64,000 nucleotides of DNA, from positions 129,735-193,734 of the forward strand of contig CAVPJQ010000007.1 of the NCBI GenBank assembly GCA_963705495.1, given 5' to 3'. The stretch is from DATBVX01 sp963705495 (GTDB lineage: Bacteria > Pseudomonadota > Gammaproteobacteria > Steroidobacterales > Steroidobacteraceae). The number at the start of each line of letters is the position of its first letter. Within the stretch, counting starts at the first letter, position 1. The notes beneath the pieces are model-generated. The model had not been told where the DNA came from, made no database searches, and was given only the letters and a program-made list of their open reading frames with translations. Below are positions 53,252 to 64,000 of this stretch, one piece after another. The position numbers were made by a program, and so were the translations under genes.

Positions 53252-53971
53252 ATGGCGGAGCGCAGCCTCGGCCGGCGAATCTCGCGATTCCTGCTCTGGA
53301 TCGCGATCCTGTGGTTCGGCGCGACGCTGCTCACGGTCCTGGCGCTGCGCTGGCTCGACCCACCGACTTCGGCATTCATGATGAGTGCGCAGATCGATGC
53401 GCTGGTGCACGGCGATCGCAGGTACCACACGCGTTACGAGTGGGTCGACTACTCGCGCATTTCCGCCAACGCGGCGATTGCCGTGATCGCCGCAGAGGAT
53501 CAACGCTTCGCCGAGCACGTGGGATTCGATCTGAAGTCGATCGACGAGTCGATCCGCCAGCACCGGCATGGCAAGCGCCTGCGGGGCGCGAGTACCATCA
53601 GCCAGCAGGTGGCGAAGAATCTGTTCCTGTGGAAGAACCCGAGCTTCGTGCGCAAGGGGTTCGAAGCGTACTTCACGATCCTGATCGAGACGCTGTGGCC
53701 GAAGCAGCGCACTCTCGAGATGTATCTGAACATCGCGGAGTTCGGCCGCGGCACCTATGGCGTCGGCGCCGCCAGCCGCTATTTCTTCGGCAAGCCCGCA
53801 GCACGTCTCTCGCCATCGGAAGGCGCCCTGCTTGCCGCGGTGCTGCCGAATCCGCGGCGCTTCAGCGTTCGCGCCCCGTCCGCATACGTCCGGCAGCGAC
53901 AGAACTGGATCCTGTGGCAGATGCGCGCGCTCGGCGGACGTTCTTACCTGCTCGCATTCGAGTCCGGCTGA
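53252..53971 (+). CDS. mtgA: monofunctional peptidoglycan transglycosylase
   Basis: A 239-residue glycosyltransferase family 51 enzyme with one N-terminal membrane helix (FLLWIAILWFGATLLTVLAL). The active-site motif VIAAEDQRFAEHVGFD (catalytic Glu), RGASTISQQVAKNLFLW and LEMYLNIAEFGRGTYGVGAA are complete. It polymerises lipid II in the periplasm. Its length matches E. coli MtgA. Confidence 0.93.
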   Translation: MAERSLGRRISRFLLWIAILWFGATLLTVLALRWLDPPTSAFMMSAQIDALVHGDRRYHTRYEWVDYSRISANAAIAVIAAEDQRFAEHVGFDLKSIDESIRQHRHGKRLRGASTISQQVAKNLFLWKNPSFVRKGFEAYFTILIETLWPKQRTLEMYLNIAEFGRGTYGVGAASRYFFGKPAARLSPSEGALLAAVLPNPRRFSVRAPSAYVRQRQNWILWQMRALGGRSYLLAFESG

Positions 53972-54019
53972 GTCCGGGGAGGTTCCAAGTGGACAATACG
54001 TGCCTAAGCGGAAGGACAT

Positions 54020-54487
54020 ATGGCCGGACGCATTGACCAGCGCTTGAAGGACCTGGGCATCGAGTTGCCCGAGCCGAGTAAACCCGGCGCCAACTACGTT
54101 CCTTGCGTGCGCACCGGCGATCTGCTCTTCATGACTGGCCAGCTCTCGCAGTGGAACGGAGAGCGGCGTTTCATCGGCAAGCTTGGGCGTGAGTATCGGA
54201 TCGAAGAGGGTCAACAGGCCGCGCGGCTCTGCGCACTGAACATTCTCGCTCACGCGCGTGCGGCTCTTGGTGGAGAGCTGGATCGCATCGTGCGTTGTGT
54301 GCGGCTCGCGGGCTATGTCAACGGCGTACCGGAGTTCACCGGGCATTCCCAGGTCATGAATGGGGCGTCAGACCTCTTCGTACAGATTTTTGGCGAGTCA
54401 GGCCGGCATGCTCGCATGGCCGTGGGCGTGAGCGCGCTGCCTTACGATGTGGCAGTCGAAGTCGAAGCGGTCTTCGAGGTTCGATAA
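54020..54487 (+). CDS. RidA-family protein (YjgF/YER057c/UK114)
   Basis: A 155-residue protein of the longer RidA branch: GANYVPCVRTGDLLFMTGQL, AALGGELDRIVRCVRLAGYV, FGESGRHARMAVGVSALPYD and VAVEVEAVF. Members hydrolyse reactive enamine/imine intermediates or have other roles; this subfamily, with a Cys near residue 31, is not the classic RidA. It converges on the epimerase gene. Confidence 0.85.
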   Translation: MAGRIDQRLKDLGIELPEPSKPGANYVPCVRTGDLLFMTGQLSQWNGERRFIGKLGREYRIEEGQQAARLCALNILAHARAALGGELDRIVRCVRLAGYVNGVPEFTGHSQVMNGASDLFVQIFGESGRHARMAVGVSALPYDVAVEVEAVFEVR

Positions 54488-54497
54488 CACGGCCACC

Positions 54498-55445
54498 TCA
54501 GAGGGTGGGCTGAATTCCCCAGCAGCATGGATCTTCTGAATCGAGCAGCAGCGCGGCGTCGGCAGTGATCCAGGCCCGGCCCGCGATCGTCGGCAAGATT
54601 CGCCCGGTGTCGATCTCGATCGATCCCTCGAAGAAGCTCCCGGTGATGCTCTCCTGGACCCAGGTCTCGCCCGGCTCGAGCTTGCCGTCCGCGTGCAGGC
54701 ACGCGAGCTTGGCGCTCGTTCCGGTACCGCAGGGCGAACGATCGTAGGCCCGGCCCGGACACAACACGAAATTGCGGCTGTCGGCGCCGGTGTTGTGTGG
54801 CTCACCGAACAGCTCAATGTGATCGATGACCTCGCCTGCCGTGCCCCTGACGCCGGCAGCCTCCAGCGCCTGGCGAATGCGCCAGGTGTAATCGATCAGC
54901 GCATCGGCGTCGCTGAGCTCGAGTCGCCTGCCGTCAGCATTCACCAGGAAAAACCAGTTACCGCCCCAGGCTACGTCGCCGCGCACGACTCCATGCCCCT
55001 CGACCTCGACTGCGACATCCTTGAGGTGTCGATACGAGGGTACATTGCGCACCGACACGCGCCCGTCCGGGTGCAATCGTGTGCGCACGAGTCCCACCGG
55101 TGTCTCAACCTGATGCTCGCCCGGGGCGAGACGCTCCAACCACGCGAGCGTCGTGATCAGGCCGATCGTGCCGTGACCGCACATGCCGAGGAAGCCGACG
55201 TTGTTGAAGAAAATCACCGCTGCGGCATGCGCCGGATCCACGGGTTCCATCAGCAGTGCGCCGACCAGCACGTCGGAGCCGCGGGGCTCATTCACCACGG
55301 CGCAGCGGAAGGAATCGTGTTGCTGACGAAATTGTGCCAGCCGCTCGGCGAGGGAGCCCGCGAGGCGCGGCCCGCCGTCAATCACCACACGCGTCGGTTC
55401 GCCGCCGGTGTGCGAATCGATGACCCGCACCCGATGCGTGCTCAT
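54498..55445 (-). CDS. 4-hydroxyproline 2-epimerase (proline racemase family)
   Basis: A 315-residue protein with both catalytic Cys of the family: one in GFLGMCGHGTIGL, the other in YDRSPCGTGTSAKLA. It begins RVRVIDSHTGGEPTRVV, the standard N-terminus. Two Cys (not Cys/Thr) point to an epimerase or racemase, and the adjacent DapA-family lyase favours trans-4-hydroxy-L-proline to cis-4-hydroxy-D-proline. The ATG overlaps the lyase stop (ATGA). Confidence 0.85.
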   Translation of the reverse strand: MSTHRVRVIDSHTGGEPTRVVIDGGPRLAGSLAERLAQFRQQHDSFRCAVVNEPRGSDVLVGALLMEPVDPAHAAAVIFFNNVGFLGMCGHGTIGLITTLAWLERLAPGEHQVETPVGLVRTRLHPDGRVSVRNVPSYRHLKDVAVEVEGHGVVRGDVAWGGNWFFLVNADGRRLELSDADALIDYTWRIRQALEAAGVRGTAGEVIDHIELFGEPHNTGADSRNFVLCPGRAYDRSPCGTGTSAKLACLHADGKLEPGETWVQESITGSFFEGSIEIDTGRILPTIAGRAWITADAALLLDSEDPCCWGIQPTL

Positions 55446-56360
55446 GACGCCCGGCGCCGCAGCGGAACCTGTGGTCGCGTATCGATGCCGTGATGAATGA
55501 TTTCGAGGACGCGCCGCCGTTCTTCGCCCTCGAGAGGCAGGCGCGGTGCGCGCACCCATTCGGCGCCGAGGCCGGTTTCCTGGATGGCGAGCTTGATGTA
55601 CTGGACGAACTTCACTGGCGTGTCGAGGTGCAGGAGCGGGGTGTACCACGCATAGATCTCGCGCGCGGCCTTGTAGTCCCCGGCGATGGCGAGATCCCAG
55701 AAGAGCTGGTTCTCCTGCGGAAACGCGAGGCCCATGCCCGCGATCCAGCCGGTCGCGCCGAGCAACACGCTCTCGAGGACCAGGTCATCGACACCGCAGA
55801 ACAGCTCGTAACGATCCCCGACCGCATTCCTGAGATCCGTGATGCGCCGGACATCGCCCGACGACTCCTTGATCGCGACCAGGTTCTCGATCTCGGCCAG
55901 CTCGACGAACATCTGCGGCGTGATGTCGACGACGTAAGCGAGCGGATTGTTGTAGCAGATGATCGGCAGGCCCGTGCCGCGTGCGACCGCACGAAAGTGC
56001 GCCAGTGTCTCCGCTGCATCGGCGCGGTAGATCATGGCGGGCAGGACCATCAGGCCGTCCAGCCCCATCTGCTCGGCTTCCCGCGCGTAACGAATCGAGG
56101 CTGCAGTGCTCGTTTCGACCACCCCGGAGAGCACCGGAACACGTCCCGCCGCAGTTTCCTTCGCTACGAGCCAGAACGCGCTTCTTCTCTTGCGGCTCGA
56201 GGGCGGCGTTCTCACCGAGCGAACCCAGCATGACGAGACCGTCGACCCCGGAATCGATCAGCGCCTCAAGGTGCCTGGCAGTCGCCTCGAGATCGAGCGA
56301 CTGGTCTTTCTTCATCTGTGTCGTGACGGCGGGGAAGACACCCCGCCAACGAGGCTGCAT
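55442..56360 (-). pseudogene. DapA-family lyase, frameshifted (hydroxyproline pathway?)
   Basis: The first frame (MQPRWRGVFPAVTTQMKKDQ, SGVDGLVMLGSLGENAALEP) ends at a surplus base near 56171, and the homology continues in the next frame (LVAKETAAGRVPVLSGVVET, GLPIICYNNPLAYVVDITPQ, LVAIKESSGDVRRI with the Schiff-base Lys). Without that base it would be 305 residues. DapA-family proteins beside hydroxyproline epimerases are usually the deaminase for 1-pyrroline-4-hydroxy-2-carboxylate. That assignment is inferred from context. The catalytic Lys and Tyr (CYNNP) are present. Confidence 0.72.
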
Positions 56361-57265
56361 CAGGCTTCTCCCCGCCTAGGTACCGCGCCCGGCACGGCGC
56401 TTCGCATCGCGGAGCGCAGCATCATCGTCGCCGCCACAATGACGACGATCACCACCAGCCAACGCAGGAGCTCGAGCGGTAAGGAGCGCACGAGGAAGGC
56501 AGCGATGAGCACCGCAGGAATTCCGCCCAGGGTAAGTCCGAGCATGGCGGCAAAATTCACGCGGCCGGCCTTCATGAACGTCAGGCCCGCGGGCAGCATC
56601 AGGAACGCGCAGGAGCCCATCATGATCGGGAATGCCGTCACCGGGTTCATGCCGAGCAGGCTCACGAGGATCAGGCACGGCGCATAGAGCCCGATGCCGA
56701 GCGTCATCAGCGCGCCGAGCAGGAAATTGACCACGAGCCCGATGACGAGCAGGCCATCGGTGAGTCCGCGCGCTTCGCCACCGCCGGGGATCAACTTCAG
56801 GTTCGCCAGCACGAAGAGGGTTGCCGCTGCCAGGAGCGCGAGGCCCATCCCGACCTGGATGGCTCGCCGTGGAAGCCGCGCAACGACTCCGGCACCCAGC
56901 AAGGCACCGAGTACCGCGGCAATGATCATCCCGATGAGCGTCGTGACATCGACCTCGACCGTTGCGACGAAAACGAACGTCTGCACTACCGTCGGCAACG
57001 CATGGCCGGCATTCAGGGTGCCGGGAATCTGCTCGTCCGGCATGCGGTGGCGAAACTTGAAAATCGCCGTGGTGGTCGCGAAGGACCCGATGCCGAGCGT
57101 ATCGAAAAAGTTGGTCACAAAGCCCGTGACCGTATCGAGGAACCCAGGGCGTTCGCGCCCGCCGGGCGCGCCGCGCGCATTGGTCCACCAGCGCCAGATA
57201 AAGAAGAGTGCCAGTACGACCAGCACACCCAGGAGAATCCGGCTGGCGGAATCAGGAAGGCTCAC
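56360..57265 (-). CDS. TSUP (TauE/SafE) family membrane transporter
   Basis: A 301-residue protein with about eight to nine helices (ILLGVLVVLALFFIWRWW, VTTLIGMIIAAVLGALLGAG, LLGALMTLGIGLYAPCLILV), typical of the sulfite-exporter TauE/SafE family, which moves sulfur or organic anions. It starts 3 bp after the metH end and overlaps the lyase start by one base, so it is translationally linked to the hydroxyproline genes. The substrate is not known. Confidence 0.85.
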   Translation of the reverse strand: MSLPDSASRILLGVLVVLALFFIWRWWTNARGAPGGRERPGFLDTVTGFVTNFFDTLGIGSFATTTAIFKFRHRMPDEQIPGTLNAGHALPTVVQTFVFVATVEVDVTTLIGMIIAAVLGALLGAGVVARLPRRAIQVGMGLALLAAATLFVLANLKLIPGGGEARGLTDGLLVIGLVVNFLLGALMTLGIGLYAPCLILVSLLGMNPVTAFPIMMGSCAFLMLPAGLTFMKAGRVNFAAMLGLTLGGIPAVLIAAFLVRSLPLELLRWLVVIVVIVAATMMLRSAMRSAVPGAVPRRGEA

Positions 57266-57268
57266 GAA

Positions 57269-60980
<3,712 letters not shown>

Positions 60981-60988
60981 GGCAGCTA

Positions 60989-61909
60989 TCAGCCGGCGGC
61001 ACGCTGCGGCAGGCCTGGGCGGACGCCCAGCGTGTGGCAAATGGCGTAGGTGAGCTCGGCGCGATTGAGCGTGTAGAAGTGGAACTCATCGATGCCATGC
61101 CGCTGCAGCGCGTGGACCTGATCAATCGCGACACTGGCCGCAATCAAACGGCGCGTTTCCGGATCGCCGTCGAGACCGTCGAAGCGGTGCTGCAGCCACT
61201 CCGGAATCGAGGCGCCACAGCGCTCGGCGAACCGGAGCAATTGCGGGAAGCGCGTGATCGGCAGAATCCCGGGCACGATGCTGACCCCGATTCCGGCGCG
61301 CCGGCAGCGGTCGCGAAAGCGCAGGAACAGATCCGGCTCGAAGAAGAACTGCGTGATGGCGCGATCGGCGCCGGCGTCGATCTTGCGCTTGAGGTTGTCC
61401 AGGTCGAAGTCGGTACTCGGCGCCTGGGGGTGTCCTTCAGGATAGGCCGCCACCGAGATCTCGAAGTCGGCGACACGCCTCAGGGCCGCGACGAGATCAG
61501 CGGCGTACGCAAAGCCGTCAGGCTGGGGCTGATACGGCCCACTCCCCTGCGGTGGATCGCCACGCAGGGCAACGATGTGGCGGATGCCGTCGGCCCAATA
61601 GGAACGCGCAATCTCGGTGAGCTCCTCGCGCGTCGCGCCGATGCAGGTGAGATGCGGCGCCCCGGTGAGCGTCGTCTCGGTCTGGATGCGATGTACGAGG
61701 TGATGCGTGCGCTGGCGCGTCGAGCCATCCGCCCCGTAGGTGACGGAGACGAAGCGTGGATTGAGAGGTGCGAGCCGCTGAACGGAAGACCACAGCGTCT
61801 CGGCCATCTGAGCGTCGTTCGGGGGGAAGAACTCGAAGGAGACTTCGACCGGCCGCTTGAGCCGCGCGGCGGATTCCTGAATTCGATCGACGATACGGGA
61901 GTCTGCCAT
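60989..61909 (-). CDS. metF: 5,10-methylenetetrahydrofolate reductase
   Basis: A 306-residue flavoenzyme with VSFEFFPPNDAQMAETLW at the N-terminus, FVSVTYGADGSTRQRT, HIVALRGDPPQGSG and DRAITQFFFEPDLFLRF. It makes 5-methyl-THF for MetH. It lies between the SahR-like regulator (12-bp gap) and metH in one operon. Confidence 0.95.
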   Translation of the reverse strand: MADSRIVDRIQESAARLKRPVEVSFEFFPPNDAQMAETLWSSVQRLAPLNPRFVSVTYGADGSTRQRTHHLVHRIQTETTLTGAPHLTCIGATREELTEIARSYWADGIRHIVALRGDPPQGSGPYQPQPDGFAYAADLVAALRRVADFEISVAAYPEGHPQAPSTDFDLDNLKRKIDAGADRAITQFFFEPDLFLRFRDRCRRAGIGVSIVPGILPITRFPQLLRFAERCGASIPEWLQHRFDGLDGDPETRRLIAASVAIDQVHALQRHGIDEFHFYTLNRAELTYAICHTLGVRPGLPQRAAG

Positions 61910-61921
61910 TTGACGCTCCTT

Positions 61922-62860
61922 CTAGGCCGCCGCCTGCACGGCCGCGGACCTGCGCCCGATGGCGATGATGAGATGCTCGCGAGCTGTATCGACCGGTCGC
62001 AGCCGCTCGCAACCGAGGCCGCAGCTGGCGAACCATTCACGCAGGACGGTGAGCGGATGACGCGCGGCGCTGCCTTGCGCATCCAGGCGGTCGTAGTCTT
62101 CGACGATGATCAGGCGGCCCTGGGGCCGCAACAGCCGCGCCGCCTCGGCAAGCGCAGCGCCGGGCGACTTCGCGCGCGACAGCACGCGGTCGATGGTGAT
62201 CGTGTCGAACGAAGCAGGCGGAAAAGCCAGCTCGTACATGTCGCCCTGCTGCAGCACGCAGTGAGTCAAGCCGGCAGCGTGCACGTTGGTTCGAGCGACG
62301 CGTAGCGCATCGCTCGACAGGTCCACGCCGATGGCCTGACGCGCCCGCGAGCCCAGCCAATTCAGGACACGCCCGGTACCAGTACCGATGTCGAGCAGAT
62401 CACCGAGACTATCCTGCCCCACTTCCAGCAGAAGCGCCTCGCGCAGGAGTGGCTCCTCGTCCGGCGCGCTCAACAGTGCATCGCGATTCTTTTCCTGCAG
62501 CTGCTCCGCAGCCTGGCGGGCGCGATCGGCACGCACCTCGGCGGCGCGCTGGTGGTCGAGGAGCAAGGACGGATCTTCGGAATCGACCCAGGCGAGAACC
62601 TGTGCGGCCTGCTCTGCTCCACGGCCATACGGCGGCACGCGGTAGTACACCCAGTTCAGTTCGCGGAATCTTTGCAGGAGCCCGGCATCGCACAGCAGCT
62701 TCAGATGCCTCGAGACCCGCGGCTGGCTCTGGCCGAGCACGCGTCCGATCTCGCCCACGGTGAGCTCGCCTTTTTCACACACATTCAGGATGCGAAGGCG
62801 CGTCGTCTCAGCGACGGCTCGCAGGCTCTCGACGACCTCCGCAAATGGACTGCTTGTCAT
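61922..62860 (-). CDS. sahR: SahR-like ArsR regulator with methyltransferase-type sensor domain
   Basis: A 312-residue fusion. An ArsR winged helix (TRLRILNVCEKGELTVGEIG, QPRVSRHLKLLCDAGLL) is joined to a SAM-methyltransferase-like domain (LLDIGTGTGRVLNWLG, AKSPGAALAEAARLLRPQGR). This is the architecture of SahR, which senses S-adenosylhomocysteine and represses methionine-cycle genes. It heads the metF-metH operon, and a 20-bp palindrome lies 12 bp upstream of its start. The effector is inferred from the family. Confidence 0.85.
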   Translation of the reverse strand: MTSSPFAEVVESLRAVAETTRLRILNVCEKGELTVGEIGRVLGQSQPRVSRHLKLLCDAGLLQRFRELNWVYYRVPPYGRGAEQAAQVLAWVDSEDPSLLLDHQRAAEVRADRARQAAEQLQEKNRDALLSAPDEEPLLREALLLEVGQDSLGDLLDIGTGTGRVLNWLGSRARQAIGVDLSSDALRVARTNVHAAGLTHCVLQQGDMYELAFPPASFDTITIDRVLSRAKSPGAALAEAARLLRPQGRLIIVEDYDRLDAQGSAARHPLTVLREWFASCGLGCERLRPVDTAREHLIIAIGRRSAAVQAAA

Positions 62861-62871
62861 AACGCTTAACG

Positions 62872-62891
62872 ATATAAGGATGTCCTTATAT
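62872..62891. promoter_or_regulatory. 20-bp palindrome, probable SahR operator
   Basis: ATATAAGGATGTCCTTATAT is an inverted repeat with 9-bp arms around a TG centre. It lies 12 bp upstream of the regulator start, in an AT-rich island that contrasts with the surrounding GC-rich sequence. It fits autoregulation of the sahR-metF-metH unit. Confidence 0.65.
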
Positions 62892-62969
62892 ACATGTCAG
62901 ATCGCTCACTTGGCAAGCACTCAGATCACATTCCGTCAGAACCAACCGAACTGCCAGCTCATCCCGTAG

Positions 62970-63830
62970 CTATCGAAATCTCGACCCGATTCGGGTGCTG
63001 GCGCCCCTGCTCACGCTGAACTTGAGGGATTGCCGGGTCGAGAGCGGCAGGGAGAACGTTACTCCGTAGCGGTCGTTGTCCTGCCAGTCGCTCTTACGCA
63101 CTGAATCCACAGTGGTCCTTCCGCCGGTGTAGTACGTCCAGCTCGCGGCCAGCCACAGCCGCCGCCGGAACGTGTAGCTGACATGGGCCTGAACGGTGGT
63201 CAGGGGGTTCTGTTCGCGCACCACCCCGCCGAAGAAATCGTCGTTGTCCCCAAACAGCCACACCCCGCTCGACAACTCGAGGTCCCACTTCCCGAGTGGC
63301 CAGGTCACGCCAATCTCCGGCTTGAAGCTCCAGCGATTGGCGCCGATGTTGATCAGCTTGTCGGGGAAGTACTCACCGGTAGGTGCCACGACAACCAGGC
63401 TCGCACCGAATGACGGACGCGGTGTGCGTTGGGCAAATTCGCGTGGCGTGAGCGCAGGACTGCCGAGCAATCCGAGGGCGAAGCGCAGCCTGATATCGCC
63501 AAACCCGGTTCGCGTCGCACTCCGTGCAACTTCACCGACGTCACCCTTTATATCCACATCCACGTATGGCACTGCGAGCGCGACGCTTGCCACCCGCCCG
63601 AACAGGCCGAACGTTTGTCCGTACCCGGCCACCAGTGCGTCGATCGTGCCGGACACATTCTCGATCGGCAGCGAGGGGTCCACGGAAACGCCACCAGTCG
63701 ATTCACCAGCGCCTAACACCACGAAGTGGGTGCCGACCGGATTCGGCGAGTAGCTGCGCGGCTCGAGCTCCTGCGCGCAGACTCGGCCGCTCGCGATCAG
63801 CAGGACGGATAGGACGATGAGCCGGTGCAC
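62970..63830 (-). CDS. outer-membrane protein of the MetA-phenol-degradation family
   Basis: A 286-residue exported protein: signal peptide (RLIVLSVLLIASGRVCAQ), then beta-barrel strands (FGDIRLRFALGLLGSP, LVVVAPTGEYFPDKLINIGA, RWSFKPEIGVTWPLGKWDLE, AHVSYTFRRRLWLAASWTYY). The pattern matches the putative MetA-pathway phenol-degradation family, now seen as an outer-membrane barrel of unclear role. No operon partner is evident. Confidence 0.75.
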   Translation of the reverse strand: MHRLIVLSVLLIASGRVCAQELEPRSYSPNPVGTHFVVLGAGESTGGVSVDPSLPIENVSGTIDALVAGYGQTFGLFGRVASVALAVPYVDVDIKGDVGEVARSATRTGFGDIRLRFALGLLGSPALTPREFAQRTPRPSFGASLVVVAPTGEYFPDKLINIGANRWSFKPEIGVTWPLGKWDLELSSGVWLFGDNDDFFGGVVREQNPLTTVQAHVSYTFRRRLWLAASWTYYTGGRTTVDSVRKSDWQDNDRYGVTFSLPLSTRQSLKFSVSRGASTRIGSRFR

Positions 63831-63839
63831 CGCTTGGCC

Positions 63840-64000
63840 TTATTGGAGTGTATTCGGCGGAGCTTCGGATCCGACGTGAAAGATCTGCTCGCTGTCGATC
63901 GCATCGAAGCGGTAGGCGCGGTTGCAGAACTCGCAGCGCACCTCGACCGTGCCACGCTCCGCCACGATGCTGCGGATCTCCTCTCGACCCAGTGACCTCA
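63840..64000 (-). CDS. hslO: Hsp33 redox chaperone, C-terminal end only
   Basis: The reading frame enters from the right edge and ends at TAA 63840. The last 53 residues include SLGREEIRSIVAERG and VEVRCEFCNRAYRFDAIDSE, the second CxxC of the Hsp33 zinc redox switch. Hsp33 is activated when its cysteines are oxidised. The N-terminal part lies outside the window. Confidence 0.88.
   Translation of the reverse strand, partial: RSLGREEIRSIVAERGTVEVRCEFCNRAYRFDAIDSEQIFHVGSEAPPNTLQ

Overview
The window is high-GC chromosomal DNA from a gammaproteobacterium. The block ispE / tRNA-Gln / prs / rplY / pth / ychF / tRNA-Met, the lolB-ispE pair, the TonB-dependent receptor style and a NagP-type sugar locus fit the Xanthomonadales, Nevskiales or Steroidobacterales. 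That placement is inference from gene order and protein style; no rRNA is present.

Layout. 1-1.4 kb: 3' part of a TPR-sulfotransferase. 1.4-12.8 kb: an amino-sugar locus with a TonB receptor, Glk-type kinase, NagP-like transporter, LacI and GntR regulators, NagB-II-like SIS deaminase, NagA, 6-phosphogluconolactonase and a short 6-phosphogluconate dehydrogenase. Together they would carry N-acetylglucosamine into fructose-6-phosphate and the pentose-phosphate route. 12.9-18.1 kb: a Tat-exported PhoD phosphatase and several small genes. 18.1-26.5 kb: a six-subunit hydrogenase-4-like membrane complex (hyfB-C-E-F-G-I) whose large subunit has lost the [NiFe] ligands, followed by an outer-membrane porin. 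26.6-30.7 kb: a lower-GC accessory stretch ending at tRNA-Met, with a ribbon-helix-helix protein, a nucleotidyltransferase/XRE pair and a RES/Xre toxin-antitoxin module. 30.8-39.3 kb: core housekeeping genes ychF to prfA.

39.4-51.8 kb: a 12.5-kb block separates prfA from its usual partner prmC. It holds a hybrid histidine kinase, an EF-hand protein, a host-attachment-like protein, three tandem-Usp proteins, a diheme cytochrome c, a fused acetate kinase-PduL enzyme and a FixL/FixJ-like pair whose PAS domain keeps the haem ligand. This looks like an oxygen-sensing module coupled to acetyl-phosphate energy metabolism. Two transsulfuration genes follow. 51.8-54.5 kb: prmC, a cyclophilin, mtgA and a RidA protein. 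54.5-57.3 kb: a hydroxyproline epimerase, a DapA-family lyase and a TSUP transporter. 57.3-62.9 kb: metH, metF and a SahR-like regulator with a clear palindromic operator. The window ends with an outer-membrane protein and the 3' end of hslO.

Five genes (the GntR regulator, the SIS deaminase, the RES toxin, the DapA-family lyase and metH) are each broken by what looks like one surplus base, while homology continues in the next frame. The uniform direction suggests insertion-type sequencing error, although real lesions cannot be excluded from this sequence alone.
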